Positions 27,878 to 37,722 are shown, counted from the stretch's first letter. The stretch is DNA of 64,000 nt from Clostridium sp. (GCA_031292145.1 JARLHR010000019.1:36197-100196); one strand, 5' to 3'. Made by a program: numbers and translations. Notes: generated by a model from the letters alone, not told the origin.

Positions 27878-27936
27878 AGGCATATGAAGTAGAATAGACA
27901 AGCATGCTAATTTATTATTTTCTCGAATATGCCTTA
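27878..27936 (+). repeat. Family B repeat, short copy
   Basis: AGGCATATGAAGTAGAATAGA with right end TTATTTTCTCGAATATGCCTTA, about 58 bp, between the permease gene and the binding-protein gene. Confidence 0.5.
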
Positions 27937-28161
27937 TCACACTAATTTTTAATTATAAATTATAAATTATAAATTATCAACAGTTGTTAATTTCCAATTA
28001 TTAAATTTGTGCATATTTATTGTATACTCAAAAAAATAACAAGTTATTGTGTTAGTATATTCTGCATCACTCCCTTGTGTATGCCAAACACTAGTCTACT
28101 CTGCGCTTAATATTAGTAAATTACCTAACGCAAAATATACATAACATCTTTAACTTGCTAT

Positions 28162-28222
28162 TAGGCACAATCAAGAAAACAATAGACCAATATGCGTGTC
28201 TATTATTTTCTTTCATGTGCCT
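28162..28222 (-). repeat. Family B repeat, short copy, inverted orientation
   Basis: AGGCACAATCAAGAAAACAAT with AATAGACCA / TGTCTATT and right end TTTCTTTCATGTGCCT. It lies 33 nt past the stop of the binding-protein gene, so it could act as a terminator or attenuator between that gene and the permease. The DNA between this copy and the one at 27878 is AT-rich with no ORF I can support. Confidence 0.6.
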
Positions 28223-28254
28223 ATTTTGATATTTCTAATTTTTAATTATCATTA

Positions 28255-29100
28255 TTATGATAAATCACTTGCTTCTTTATTTGCATCCATTACAAATTGA
28301 TCTATTTTCTTATCATCCTTTAATGTCTTTAATGTTTTATTAATTTCTGCTTGTAAGTCACTTGCACCTTTTTTCATTGCTATTGCACATCCACCATCTG
28401 GATCCTTAACTTCTAACTTATCTACAATTGCAATCCCTTGATTCTTTTGAACATTTATTTGAGCAACTGGTAATTCTGCTAAGACTGCATCTACTTTATT
28501 ATTCTTTAAATCCAATATTAAATCAGTAACTTTATCTAAAGATTTAATGTTTGCTGCATCAAAATTATCTTTTGCAATTCCTTCTTGAATTGAACCTTTT
28601 TGAACTCCAATCTTCTTTCCTTTTAAATCTTCCATTTTAGTTATTGAATTTTCATCTCCAGATCTAACTATAAATCTGTGTGTTGCAGTATAATATATGT
28701 CTGAAAAATCTACATTTTGCTTTCTTTCATCTGTTGGAGTCATACCTGCGAATACCATATCAACTTTATCTGCTTGAAGTGCTACAAGTAACCCATCAAA
28801 AGCCATATCTTTTATTTCAAGTTCTACCCCTAAATCTTTTGCAAACTCTTGTGCAATATCAATATCGAATCCAACTATTTTATCTTCGCCATTCACTGTT
28901 GAATGGAATTCATATGGTGGGTAATCTGCACTTGTTCCAACTACAAGCTTTCCTTTTGATTTTATTGCTTGTAATGCTGATGCCGTATTACCAGCACTAG
29001 CCCCATCCTTCTTTTGAGTGCTTCCACAACCAACCATGCTTATTGCTATTGTTGTTGCTGCTGCTACTGCTATTAATTTTTTTACTATTCCAACTTTCAT
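28255..29100 (-). CDS. Polar amino-acid ABC transporter, binding lipoprotein
   Basis: Extracellular solute-binding protein, family 3. 281 residues: signal peptide with lipobox SMVGCGS (lipidated Cys near residue 25), then the two-lobe domain beginning LQAIKSKGKLVVGTSADYPP with GFDIDIAQEFAKDLGVE and FAGMTPTDERKQ(N)VDFS, all typical of GlnH/FliY-type proteins. CGGAGGG lies before the ATG. First gene of the transporter; the 420-bp gap before the permease may let it be made in excess. Confidence 0.92.
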   Translation of the reverse strand: MKVGIVKKLIAVAAATTIAISMVGCGSTQKKDGASAGNTASALQAIKSKGKLVVGTSADYPPYEFHSTVNGEDKIVGFDIDIAQEFAKDLGVELEIKDMAFDGLLVALQADKVDMVFAGMTPTDERKQNVDFSDIYYTATHRFIVRSGDENSITKMEDLKGKKIGVQKGSIQEGIAKDNFDAANIKSLDKVTDLILDLKNNKVDAVLAELPVAQINVQKNQGIAIVDKLEVKDPDGGCAIAMKKGASDLQAEINKTLKTLKDDKKIDQFVMDANKEASDLS

Positions 29101-29522
29101 TATTTATCCCTCCGATTTTTCCCATCTATAATCATTAGCATAATTATACACATTATTTTATATTTATTCAATAGTAATATATTATATTTTTTAACTTTTT
29201 TCATTAAAAATTAAATTTTATACTACTGCTAAACACATATTTTTTAATTTCTATATATTAATATATGTATAGCGTTATTTCCCAAGTTATGTAAAATAAT
29301 ATTAATTAAAATAACACAAATGATTAGAATTATTAAATTATCAACCATCTTTATTAAAATTTAATATTAATGCTACTTATTAATATTTATACTATATACT
29401 ATTTTTAGTTTACATATTTTATGAAGAATTATTCATAAAATTAGTGACAAGCTAAAGAAGAATGTCATAACTTCACATCCAATCTAAACTAATTATAGAT
29501 TTTAGAGACAGTACCAATAACA
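29101..29522. other. AT-rich intergenic stretch
   Basis: About 420 bp with no ORF carrying a ribosome site. It should contain the promoter of the binding-protein gene (minus strand). I see no riboswitch or repeat copy here. Confidence 0.4.
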
Positions 29523-29562
29523 AAAAAAGCTATTGAATAACACTATCCAATAGCCTTTTCTC
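29523..29562 (-). terminator. Intrinsic terminator after the His-rich gene pair
   Basis: On the minus strand AAAAGGCTATTGGATAG pairs with the arm ATTCAATAGCTTTTTTT. It lies within 50 nt of the stop of the 102-residue gene. Confidence 0.8.
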
Positions 29563-29569
29563 AACCTAA

Positions 29570-29878
29570 CTATGCAGTAACTTCAGTATTATTACTTGCA
29601 TTATTGACAGTTGCATTATTTGTTGATGTTGAAGCAGATGCATTTGCAGCTTGTTTTAATGCCGCAGAACTTAATGTAAGTGTATCTGTTCCGTTTGTTT
29701 GTGTAGTGCCATCTGTAGAAGATGTTGGAGCACTTGGTTTTTGACCTTTTCCATGATGTCCATGATGTTTTCTAACTTTTTCAGTATCACTAGTACTGCT
29801 AGTGCTAGATGTGTTACTGGTTTTGTTAGTATTATACATTGCATTAACTGAACTAGATTGAATTGAACTTATACTCAT
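29570..29878 (-). CDS. Ser/Thr-rich small protein with a His cluster
   Basis: 102 residues, not recognised. It opens MSISSIQSSSVNAMYN, has a KHHGHHGKG cluster near residues 37-46 and a Thr/Ser/Asn-rich remainder with GTDTLTLSSAALKQAAN. No signal peptide or membrane helix. The MSxIxSI opening and the His cluster resemble the next gene upstream, so the pair may be related. A 'DTLTLSSAA' segment is seen in several motility and cell-surface proteins, but this is weak evidence. GGAGG lies before the ATG. It follows the 30605 gene in a probable operon ending at the terminator at 29523. Confidence 0.65.
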   Translation of the reverse strand: MSISSIQSSSVNAMYNTNKTSNTSSTSSTSDTEKVRKHHGHHGKGQKPSAPTSSTDGTTQTNGTDTLTLSSAALKQAANASASTSTNNATVNNASNNTEVTA

Positions 29879-29912
29879 GAGTGTGGCCTCCCTTTAATTT
29901 TTATTTTAACTT

Positions 29913-30605
29913 TTACAAATTAAGATTAGATGAATCTGAATTATCATCTGTACCTAATGAGTCAAAATCGTTTTCTATAGAAGTTTCTTGGTCTTGAGTA
30001 ATTTTCCCATTAGATACAAGACTATCTAATATACTATTAGATGCTGTAGAGGAATCAGAAGAACCACCTAGTTCTTGTGCTAAGCTATCTGTACTTGCTG
30101 TTGTAGAATCAGTTTGTGTTCCTTGTCCGTGGTGATGATGATGGTGTACTCCTTGCATACCTGACTGATCTTGCCCCTGAACACCTGAAACTTGACTAGT
30201 TCCTTGATTAGATTGATAAGCTGATTTGAAAGCACTTGCTATATCACTTGCTTGAGCCTGAGTAATTGTACCACTCGAAACCAAACTACTTATAGGGTTT
30301 GTTTTATTACTACCACTACTATAAGTACCTGATTGACTAGCTTGTCTTGCTGTTTGAAAAGCATTCTGTACATCAGTTGCTTGAGCTTGAGTAATTGTTC
30401 CATTGGATACTAAACTGTCTAAAGGACTTGTAGATGAACTACTTGATGATTGAATTCCTCCTTCACTAAAACTAGCTGAATCAGTTCCTTGTGTGCTACT
30501 GCTACCCTTATGATGGTGATGATGCACACTTTGATTTTGTGTACTATATACTTGTGAATTATTTTGCGTGTATAGATTGTTTGAAATACTATTTATTGAA
30601 CTCAT
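29913..30605 (-). CDS. His-rich protein with three SLV-GTIT repeats
   Basis: About 230 residues from ATG 30605, preferred over 30623 because GAGGGAG lies 9 nt upstream. No signal peptide is visible. It carries two poly-His clusters (HHHHHKG near residue 28 and HHHHHHG near 158) and three helical repeats of the form SLVSNGTITQAQATDVQNAF. The same repeat occurs eight times in the secreted protein encoded upstream. Poly-His suggests metal binding. I do not recognise a named family. Confidence 0.7.
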   Translation of the reverse strand: MSSINSISNNLYTQNNSQVYSTQNQSVHHHHHKGSSSTQGTDSASFSEGGIQSSSSSSTSPLDSLVSNGTITQAQATDVQNAFQTARQASQSGTYSSGSNKTNPISSLVSSGTITQAQASDIASAFKSAYQSNQGTSQVSGVQGQDQSGMQGVHHHHHHGQGTQTDSTTASTDSLAQELGGSSDSSTASNSILDSLVSNGKITQDQETSIENDFDSLGTDDNSDSSNLNL

Positions 30606-30730
30606 TCGCTTTATCTCCCTCATGTAAATTTATATTTTAATTAATACCATATAATATAATTTTTCTCAGTATTAAATAAATATTTATAATAAGATTAGTT
30701 GTTGTCCCAGTTGTCGTTGCTCTTCATTTG

Positions 30731-31921
30731 TTATTGCTCTTCATTTTGCAAATTTCCATTGTTGAAACTTCTTAATGTATTTGTATTAAAACCATCTTGT
30801 GACGCAAGAGCTGTTTCTATAGCAGCTTCTTGGTCCGAAGTTATAGTTCCTGCTGTAACTAAACTATCAAGGGCAGTTTTAAAGTTACCTTTAGCACTAG
30901 TAAGAGCAGTTTCTATAGCAGTTTGTTCATCTGCTGTTATTGTTCCTGCAGTAACTAAACTGGCAAGTTTAGTTGTGAACCTGTCCTTATGTTCTCCACC
31001 TCTTTGACCACCTTGTGAAGCAAGAGCTGTTTCTATAGCAGTTTCTTGGTCTGAAGTTATAGTTCCTGCAGTAACTAAACTATCAAGAGCAGTTTTAAAG
31101 TTGCCGTTAGCACTAGTAAGAGCAGTTTCTATAGCAGTTTGTTCATCTGCTGTTATTGTTCCTGCAGTAACTAAACTAGCAAGTTTAGTTGTGAACATGT
31201 CCTTATGTTCCCCACCTCTTTGCCCATCTTGTGAAGCAAGAGCTGTTTCTATAGTAGTTTCTTGGTCTGAAGTTATAGTTCCAGCAGTAACTAAACTATC
31301 AAGAGCAGTTTTAAAGTTGCCGTTAGCACTAGTAAGAGCAGTTTCTATAGCAGTTTGTTCATCTGCCGTTATTGTACCTGCAGTAACTAAACTAGCAAGT
31401 TTAGTTGTCAACATGCCCTTATGTTCTCCACCTCTTTGATCATCTTGTGAAGCAAGAACAGTTTCTATAACAGTTTCTTGGTCTGAAGTTATAGTTCCAG
31501 CAGTAACTAAACTATCAAGAGCAGTTTTAAAGTTGCCGTTAGCACTAGTAAGAGCCGTTTCTATAGCAGTTTGTTCATCTGCTGTTATTGTACCTGCAGT
31601 AACTAAACTAGCAAGTTTAGTTGTGATTATGTTTTCATTATACCCATCATTGTTAACAGTATTATTTTGAATCCATGCTCCATCAGAACCTAATTTATAT
31701 TTATCTATTATTGTGTCATGTACCATATAACCATTAGAGTTAAAGTAGTACCATTTTCCATCAATCTCTCTCCAACCAATTGACCATGAACTACCTTCTG
31801 TATTCCACCAGCCATTAGAATCTTGCCTCCATGATGCACTTGCTCCTATCGGGTTTAATGCCAATACTGAAGCTACTACTAATGTACTTGCTATTACTTT
31901 TGTTAATTTTAACTTTTTCAT
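30731..31921 (-). CDS. Secreted cell-wall-binding protein with eight SLVTAGTIT repeats
   Basis: 396 residues: a signal peptide (KVIASTLVVASVLALNPIGASA), one cell-wall-binding repeat block (GWWNTEGSSWSIGWREIDGK with W/Y/G pattern, then YKLGSDGAWI), and then four 72-residue units, each with two helical motifs SLVTAGTITxDxQTAIETAL. The DNA repeats with a period of 216 nt. GGAGG precedes the ATG. It would be exported and held on the wall. Function unknown; the motif is shared with the His-rich gene downstream, and the wall-binding block with the surface protein at 61 kb. Confidence 0.8.
   Translation of the reverse strand: MKKLKLTKVIASTLVVASVLALNPIGASASWRQDSNGWWNTEGSSWSIGWREIDGKWYYFNSNGYMVHDTIIDKYKLGSDGAWIQNNTVNNDGYNENIITTKLASLVTAGTITADEQTAIETALTSANGNFKTALDSLVTAGTITSDQETVIETVLASQDDQRGGEHKGMLTTKLASLVTAGTITADEQTAIETALTSANGNFKTALDSLVTAGTITSDQETTIETALASQDGQRGGEHKDMFTTKLASLVTAGTITADEQTAIETALTSANGNFKTALDSLVTAGTITSDQETAIETALASQGGQRGGEHKDRFTTKLASLVTAGTITADEQTAIETALTSAKGNFKTALDSLVTAGTITSDQEAAIETALASQDGFNTNTLRSFNNGNLQNEEQ
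30826..31640. repeat. Tandem 216-bp repeat within the wall-binding protein gene
   Basis: Four nearly identical units; for example the sequence CTAAACT(A/G)GCAAGTTTAG recurs at about 30955, 31171, 31387 and 31603, exactly 216 bp apart. Each unit is itself an old duplication of a roughly 36-codon motif. Copy number is likely to vary by recombination. Confidence 0.9.
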
Positions 31922-32087
31922 TATTTATTCCTCCATAACTTTCATTTACATCATTTATATCTCACGTCTTCCATATGATTATAGTAAAAGAAATTTGTCA
32001 CAGTTTTGTTACAGATGAGTTACAGTTTCTTGTATTTTAAAATAACTCTGCTTTAAACCAAATAAAAAGAAGATGTCTCCTTATATT

Positions 32088-32251
32088 AAGGCACATGAAA
32101 AAAAAATAATAGACCAAAGATGCGCCGAATATTTTGTGCCAGACAAGGAAGTAAATTCTGCTCATAGTGGGCCTATTAGTAGAATTTACTGACGCAGTAT
32201 GGCTCAAAATAGGCAAGCATATTAGTCTATTATTTTTTTGATTGTGCCTAA
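32088..32251 (+). repeat. Family B element, long copy (164 bp)
   Basis: Ends GGCACATGAAAAAAAAATAA and TTTTTTGATTGTGCC, next to AATAGACCA / TAGTCTATT. The core hairpin has AGTAAATTC pairing with GAATTTACT around TGCTCATAGTGGGCCTATTAG-like loop sequence, then GACGCAG(T)ATG. Compared with the 22300 copy, the stem bases differ on both sides while the loop is kept. The remainder of 31922-32363 is AT-rich with the promoter region of the wall-binding gene. Confidence 0.7.
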
Positions 32252-32363
32252 AGTACACCTTCCAAATTTACTCGTTAATATTCAACTTTACTTTTAAATA
32301 TAAGGGTTGCGTGCGTTTCTTCTTAATACTCGCTCACATTCTTCTTTATCACATGAATTATGA

Positions 32364-34526
32364 TTACATATATTTAATTACAGATAATCTATGTAATGCT
32401 CTAGTGCACATAATATATTTAACCAATGAATCAATTTTTTCATTTTCTATTATTATTACCCCATCAAATTCTAAACCTTTTGCTAAATAAGCTGGAATGA
32501 GGACTCTTCCACCTTTATAAGCAATATCTTCATTATCCAAACTTTGTATGCTTATTTTTTCTTTGATGCTATGAGCAATTTTATTTAATTCTTCCTTTCC
32601 CTTAAATATTATTGCAATATTCTCATAACCTTCTTCTTCATAATCTTCTAGTATTGAGCTAATTGTATTTACAAGTTCATCATTGCTTGAAACTTCTTCT
32701 TGAATTACTGGTTCTCCCTTTCTAACTAGAGGAACAATCTTATCATTATCTACAAAAGCATTTGCATATTCCATTATTTCTTGAGTTGATCTATAGCTTT
32801 TGTTTAATTCATAAGTTTTAATTTCTACATCTAAATTTTCAAAAACTTCGTCTAAATGCAGCATTGCTGGTTCTTCATGAGTATTTATTAATCTTTGATT
32901 TGAATCTCCAACTATTGTATAACTCTTGCATCCTGTCATTTCTTTAATTATTTCAAATTGTATAATGCTATAATCTTGTGCTTCATCAATTACAATATGT
33001 TTTATTTCATCTTGCACCTTTATGCCTTTTAACTTAACTAATAAATATAAAATTGCTGCCAAATCCATATATCCTAGAGTTTCATATGCAGATTTATTAA
33101 ATATATATCCTGTATTTTCTACATATTCTTTACCTAAATTTGAATTTATAATTCTTTTATAAATCTCAGTAACTGATTCTGGGTTAATCCAAGCATCTAA
33201 TTCATTACGAGAATTCATAACCGCTCTTATAATTTCTCTTATCTTAATTTTTCTTAAATATTCTAAATGATTTTTTTCTGTTTTCAATTCATCTTCAGAT
33301 AAACTATTAGTTTTTTCTTTAAATTCAGCATTTAATTTATAAAATTCCTCATCTCTTTTATTCTTAATCTTAGATATAAGGATTCTCTTTATTTTTTCGC
33401 TTCGTCTAAACAAAGGCATATCTTTATAATAAACAGTAAACAATTCTTTTATTTCATCTACTGAAACAATTTCCTTACCATTGAATTTAACTGACTTTAT
33501 TTTAAAGTATTCCTTATCTAATGCATGTATATTGAAATTTAATAACTTTAGAAATTCCATTGAACTTTTATATTTGTATTCTTTTATAATAACTTCATTT
33601 CCATTCATAGCATCCTCTATGTAGCTTTCAAATCCTTTTATGCCATCATATTCTAAACCAATTTGCTTTCTTGCAAAACTTTCAAAAGTTGTTTGTTTTA
33701 TATTGCTTTCACCAAGTGAAGGTAATACTTGAGCTATATAATCCATAAAAATATCATTAGGACCAAAAATTAATACTCTATCTCCGAATTGCTTCCTAAA
33801 ATTATAAAGTAAGTAAGAAATTCTATGAAGCGCAATAGTCGTCTTTCCTGATCCTGCAACTCCATTTACAACAATAATCTTATTTCTATCTTCTCTTATG
33901 ATTTCATCTTGCTCTTTTTGGATAGTCATAACTATATCTTTTAATTTATCCGATGAATTTTCAGTTAATACCATTTGAAGTATTTCATCTTTAATATCGA
34001 CAGCCGAATCAAATATACCTTTAAGCTCACTTTTTTTGATTATTAGCTGTTTTCTTGATAATATATCCACATCTATTTCACCTGTTGGTGGATTAAAACT
34101 TGATTTTCCAAGTGTTCCTTTATAAAAAAGTGCTGCAATAGGAGCTCTCCAATCAACAATCAATGGTTCAAAACTATTTTCTAAAGTTAGACCATATCTT
34201 CCCACATAAATATCTTCTGGAATATCCTCATTTTCTTTAAAAGTAACTTTTCCAAAGTAAGGTGACTCTTTAAGCTTTGTGAATTCCATCAACCTTTTAT
34301 CTATTGTTTTATAGGACTCTTCTTTAACATAATTCTCATGATCAAAGTAATCTATAATTTGATCTTCATCATCTTTATATTCCTCAATATATTTTTTTCT
34401 AGAATCAAGAATATACTTTGTAACATCTTTTCTTTTATCTAAATACTTTAAAATTTCCTTATTTAATATATCCAAAATTTCATTTAATTTATTTTCTTCT
34501 CTTAAAAAATCTACTTGTTTATTCAA
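32364..34526 (-). CDS. helD: HelD-like UvrD/Rep-family ATPase
   Basis: RNA-polymerase-associated motor that removes stalled or idle polymerase from DNA. 720 residues with the HelD plan: coiled N-terminal arm (about 1-100), a domain with DWRAPIAALFYKG, Walker A GVAGSGKTTIALHR near 225, an insert domain (about 330-480), Walker B IDEAQDYS near 512, and a C-terminal helicase half with NKSYRST and a final CTRALHRL motif. Slightly shorter than B. subtilis HelD. It stands alone; 34527-34776 holds TTAAC-type short repeats, a family B copy and the ftsH terminator. Confidence 0.88.
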   Translation of the reverse strand: MNKQVDFLREENKLNEILDILNKEILKYLDKRKDVTKYILDSRKKYIEEYKDDEDQIIDYFDHENYVKEESYKTIDKRLMEFTKLKESPYFGKVTFKENEDIPEDIYVGRYGLTLENSFEPLIVDWRAPIAALFYKGTLGKSSFNPPTGEIDVDILSRKQLIIKKSELKGIFDSAVDIKDEILQMVLTENSSDKLKDIVMTIQKEQDEIIREDRNKIIVVNGVAGSGKTTIALHRISYLLYNFRKQFGDRVLIFGPNDIFMDYIAQVLPSLGESNIKQTTFESFARKQIGLEYDGIKGFESYIEDAMNGNEVIIKEYKYKSSMEFLKLLNFNIHALDKEYFKIKSVKFNGKEIVSVDEIKELFTVYYKDMPLFRRSEKIKRILISKIKNKRDEEFYKLNAEFKEKTNSLSEDELKTEKNHLEYLRKIKIREIIRAVMNSRNELDAWINPESVTEIYKRIINSNLGKEYVENTGYIFNKSAYETLGYMDLAAILYLLVKLKGIKVQDEIKHIVIDEAQDYSIIQFEIIKEMTGCKSYTIVGDSNQRLINTHEEPAMLHLDEVFENLDVEIKTYELNKSYRSTQEIMEYANAFVDNDKIVPLVRKGEPVIQEEVSSNDELVNTISSILEDYEEEGYENIAIIFKGKEELNKIAHSIKEKISIQSLDNEDIAYKGGRVLIPAYLAKGLEFDGVIIIENEKIDSLVKYIMCTRALHRLSVIKYM

Positions 34527-34646
34527 AATTACACCCCTTTAATTCAGTTAACAGTTAACGGTTAACAAGTAACAGTTATTGATTATCAATTATCAATATA
34601 CATTGGTAATTAATAATTGTGCATTATTAATTGTATATTGTCAACT

Positions 34647-34707
34647 ATAAGGCATATGAAAAATAATAGCTAATAATACTGATCTATTATTTTTTTATTG
34701 AGCCTAA
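34647..34707 (+). repeat. Family B repeat, short copy
   Basis: AAGGCATATGAAAAATAATAG with right end ATCTATTATTTTTTTATTGAGCCTA, about 60 bp, between helD and ftsH. Confidence 0.55.
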
Positions 34708-34708
34708 A

Positions 34709-34765
34709 ATGCACAATGGAAGGTTATAAACTCTTCATTAGTCTATCACCCCCATTGTGCACTAA
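34709..34765 (-). terminator. Probable terminator after ftsH
   Basis: GTGCACAATGG pairs with CCATTGTGCA; on the minus strand the stem is followed by TTTTA. The loop is long (about 32 nt), so strength is uncertain. Confidence 0.45.
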
Positions 34766-34776
34766 ATTTTTAAATT

Positions 34777-36855
34777 TTATAAATTATTGGTTTCATTTTT
34801 ATCTTTACTATCATCCTGGATTTTTGTTTCATTTTCTTGATCATATACTAAGTTATTTTCATAATCAGTTTCAGAATTAGTCTTTATTTCACTTGCATTA
34901 TTTTTATCATCAATGACAACATCTAACGCATGTTTTTTTGCTCTTCTCTCTTCTAATTCTTTTACCTTCTTTTCATTTTCTGACTTTTCTTTTTCTTTTT
35001 CTTCCTTCATTTCCGGATACTTTTCATATATCAATTCAAAGAATTCTTCCCCAAATATTGTTTCTTTTTCTAAAAGTACATCTGAAATTTTATCTAATAA
35101 ATCCCGATTATCTCTAAGAATTTGTCTGGCATTTTGATGAGCAGTTTTTATTATTTTTAATGTTTCTTGATCTAATATAGTTGAAGTTTCTTCACTACAA
35201 TTTCTAACCGCTCTACCATCTAAATATCTATTTTGTATTGATTCTAAAGCCATCATATCAAATCTATCTGTCATACCATATATAGAAACCATACTTCTTG
35301 CCTGCCCAGTAGCTCTTTCTATATCATTTGAAGCTCCAGTAGAAACTAGATCAAATACCTCTTCTTCAGCAGATCTACCACCTAACATTACTGTTATTTG
35401 ATTCAATAATTCTTCTTTTGAAGTTAAGTATTTATCTTCTTCAGGTACTTGCATAGTATATCCTAATGCGCCCATAGTTCTAGGTACTATTGTTATTTTA
35501 TGTACTGGATCTGCTCCTTTAAGCATTGCAGCAACAAGTGCATGCCCAACTTCATGAAAAGCAACAACTTCTCTTTCCTTAGGTGATAGAATTCTATCTT
35601 TCTTTTCCTTACCTGCAATTATTACTTCAACTGCTTCTCTTAAATCTTCTTGAAGAACAGCTTTTCTTCTTCTTCTTACAGCCCTTAAAGCTCCTTCATT
35701 AATAATGTTAGCAAGATCAGCACCTACGGCACCTGGAGTGCTTCTAGCTATTTCTACTAAATCTACATCGCCACCCAAAATTACATCTTTAGCATGAACA
35801 TTAAGTATTGCTTCTCTACCCTTAAAATCTGGCCTATCAACTATAACTCTTCTATCAAATCTACCAGGTCTTAAAAGCGCTTTATCAAGTATTTCAGGTC
35901 TATTTGTAGCTCCAAGTATAACTATACCTTTAGATGAATCGAATCCATCCATTTCAGAAAGCAATTGATTTAAAGTCTGTTCTCTTTCATCATTACTTTG
36001 CATTTGATTATCTCTACTCTTACCAATTGCATCAATTTCATCTATAAATATAATACATGGTGCTTTTGCTACTGCATCTTTAAATAATTCTCTAACCCTT
36101 GAAGCTCCTACTCCAACGAACATTTCTACAAAACTTGAACCTGAAAGTGAGAAGAATGGTACTTTAGCTTCTCCCGCTACTGCTTTTGCAATAAGGGTCT
36201 TTCCTGTTCCTGGAGGTCCTACAAGTAACACACCTTTAGGTAATTTAGCTCCAATTTGAGTATATTTAGCCGGAGCATTTAAGAAATCTATCACTTCCTT
36301 TAAAGATTCCTTGGCTTCTTCCTGTCCTGCCACATCATCAAAAGTTACTTTTATTTCACTTTCCATATAAACTTTAGCGTTATTTTTACCGATGCCCATG
36401 ACACCGCCTCCGCCGCCTCCCATTTTGGAGAACAAAAACTTCCACATGAAAAATATTAGAGCCATTGGCAATATCCATGTAAGAACAAAATTCATAATAG
36501 GAGCATCCTTACTAGGACTTTGACCCGTAAAATCAATATTTGCTGCTCTTAATGCTGGAATTAAATTTTCATCGTTTATATTTGCTGTATATAAAGTTTT
36601 ACCTTTATATTCTTGATTATTTTCACTTGGTGTTATTATTAAATTCTCACTTGTTATGACAACCTTTGAAATTTCCTTATCCTCTAAAAGCTTCAAAAAT
36701 TCATTATATACTATTGGTTTATTCACAGCTGCATCTTTGGCATAATTAAATGCCATGACAAATGCAAATGCTATTAAAAAATAAGTAATTGCTACTACAA
36801 ATGAATTTTTGTCTTTATTATTTTTTTTATTACTATTTTTCTTATTATCTTTCAT
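34777..36855 (-). CDS. ftsH: ATP-dependent zinc metalloprotease FtsH
   Basis: Membrane-anchored AAA+ protease that degrades misfolded membrane proteins and regulators. 692 residues: two membrane helices near 22-40 and 125-145, a glycine-rich link [14 protein letters not shown] domain with Walker [10 protein letters not shown] and Walker [12 protein letters not shown], second region of homology [21 protein letters not shown], then the protease domain with HEVGHA zinc site. A charged tail of about 80 residues extends beyond the core. GAAGGTG lies before the ATG. Start of a same-strand run with the signal peptidase genes upstream. Confidence 0.97.
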   Translation of the reverse strand: MKDNKKNSNKKNNKDKNSFVVAITYFLIAFAFVMAFNYAKDAAVNKPIVYNEFLKLLEDKEISKVVITSENLIITPSENNQEYKGKTLYTANINDENLIPALRAANIDFTGQSPSKDAPIMNFVLTWILPMALIFFMWKFLFSKMGGGGGGVMGIGKNNAKVYMESEIKVTFDDVAGQEEAKESLKEVIDFLNAPAKYTQIGAKLPKGVLLVGPPGTGKTLIAKAVAGEAKVPFFSLSGSSFVEMFVGVGASRVRELFKDAVAKAPCIIFIDEIDAIGKSRDNQMQSNDEREQTLNQLLSEMDGFDSSKGIVILGATNRPEILDKALLRPGRFDRRVIVDRPDFKGREAILNVHAKDVILGGDVDLVEIARSTPGAVGADLANIINEGALRAVRRRRKAVLQEDLREAVEVIIAGKEKKDRILSPKEREVVAFHEVGHALVAAMLKGADPVHKITIVPRTMGALGYTMQVPEEDKYLTSKEELLNQITVMLGGRSAEEEVFDLVSTGASNDIERATGQARSMVSIYGMTDRFDMMALESIQNRYLDGRAVRNCSEETSTILDQETLKIIKTAHQNARQILRDNRDLLDKISDVLLEKETIFGEEFFELIYEKYPEMKEEKEKEKSENEKKVKELEERRAKKHALDVVIDDKNNASEIKTNSETDYENNLVYDQENETKIQDDSKDKNETNNL

Positions 36856-36909
36856 CTAATCACCTTCTCTTAACCTAGTTATTTTTATTCACAATATTTA
36901 TAGATTAGA

Positions 36910-37131
36910 TTATTCCTTCCACATATCTCTCATAACATCATCTATTTGTTTTCTTCGAATAAATGTGGATACTTCATCTATTTCAAAGTATCGATTCATC
37001 TTAACTAAAATATCTCCTTCTTTAAAATCCCCTTTAATATCCTCTAAAGGTATTTCATACATTTCCTCATTTTCCTTTTGAGCTATCACATAATTACCTT
37101 CTACTCTATCTATTATATACTTTTCGCTCAC
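36910..37131 (-). CDS. DUF3006-family small protein
   Basis: 73 residues, cytoplasmic, with the DUF3006 pattern: IIDRVEGNYVIAQKENEEM, then a short beta-rich stretch IPLEDIKGDFKEGDIL and a basic end. Function unknown; such genes commonly sit beside nucleases or secreted-protein genes in clostridia. It lies 33 nt after the first signal peptidase gene and 54 nt before ftsH, likely co-transcribed with both. Confidence 0.75.
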   Translation of the reverse strand: MSEKYIIDRVEGNYVIAQKENEEMYEIPLEDIKGDFKEGDILVKMNRYFEIDEVSTFIRRKQIDDVMRDMWKE

Positions 37132-37164
37132 TTAAAATCCTCTTTTCATGAATATAAATTAATT

Positions 37165-37722
37165 CTATTTTAAACTACCAAAATCTTTAAATGGGTAAAA
37201 TTTAATTTGAGCTTTTCCTTGTATTTTGGAAGCATCTATATATGGATTAATCCACCTTCTAGCATCATTTGAACGATTTCTATTATCACCTAAAAAGAAA
37301 AACTTATTTTGTGGAACATCAAATGTCCCATTATATACTTCATTATTTTTTACATAATCTTCTTTAATGTCTGTGCCATTTATATTAACTATACCATTAT
37401 GTATTTCAATATGGTCACCTGGAAGTCCTATTGCTCTTTTTATAAGAACTTCATTTAACTCATCTGAATAGAATACAATTATGTCCCCTCTTTTAATTTT
37501 ACTTGTATCATAAACTCTAGTTACCATTAACTTATCTCCAACATTTAAAGTTGGAACCATTGATTCACTTGGTATATAGACATTATAAACTAAAAACTTA
37601 TTTATTAAAAATGCTATTCCTATTGCTGCCACTATTGGAATTATCCATTCTCTAAAAAAACTCCCTTTTCCTATAAGCATTGGAATTAATCCATTTCTTG
37701 TTCTACCATCAATTTCTTTCAT
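37165..37722 (-). CDS. lepB: Type I signal peptidase (second copy of a tandem pair)
   Basis: Membrane serine protease that cleaves signal peptides of exported proteins. 185 residues: one N-terminal membrane helix (IVAAIGIAFLINKFLVY), catalytic Ser in PSESMVPTL, catalytic Lys in VLIKRAIGLPGD, and box E GDNRNRSNDARRW. GGGAG lies 9 nt before the ATG. It is about half identical to the preceding gene, especially at the end (FFLGDNR...), so the two arose by duplication. Confidence 0.93.
   Translation of the reverse strand: MKEIDGRTRNGLIPMLIGKGSFFREWIIPIVAAIGIAFLINKFLVYNVYIPSESMVPTLNVGDKLMVTRVYDTSKIKRGDIIVFYSDELNEVLIKRAIGLPGDHIEIHNGIVNINGTDIKEDYVKNNEVYNGTFDVPQNKFFFLGDNRNRSNDARRWINPYIDASKIQGKAQIKFYPFKDFGSLK

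Noticed and set aside
30699-31439. Plus-strand ORFs over the 216-bp repeats
   Set aside because: Antisense shadows of the tandem repeat in the wall-binding protein gene.
30826-31640. CRISPR array
   Set aside because: Units are 216 bp, encode a continuous protein and have no short repeat/spacer pattern; no cas genes are present.
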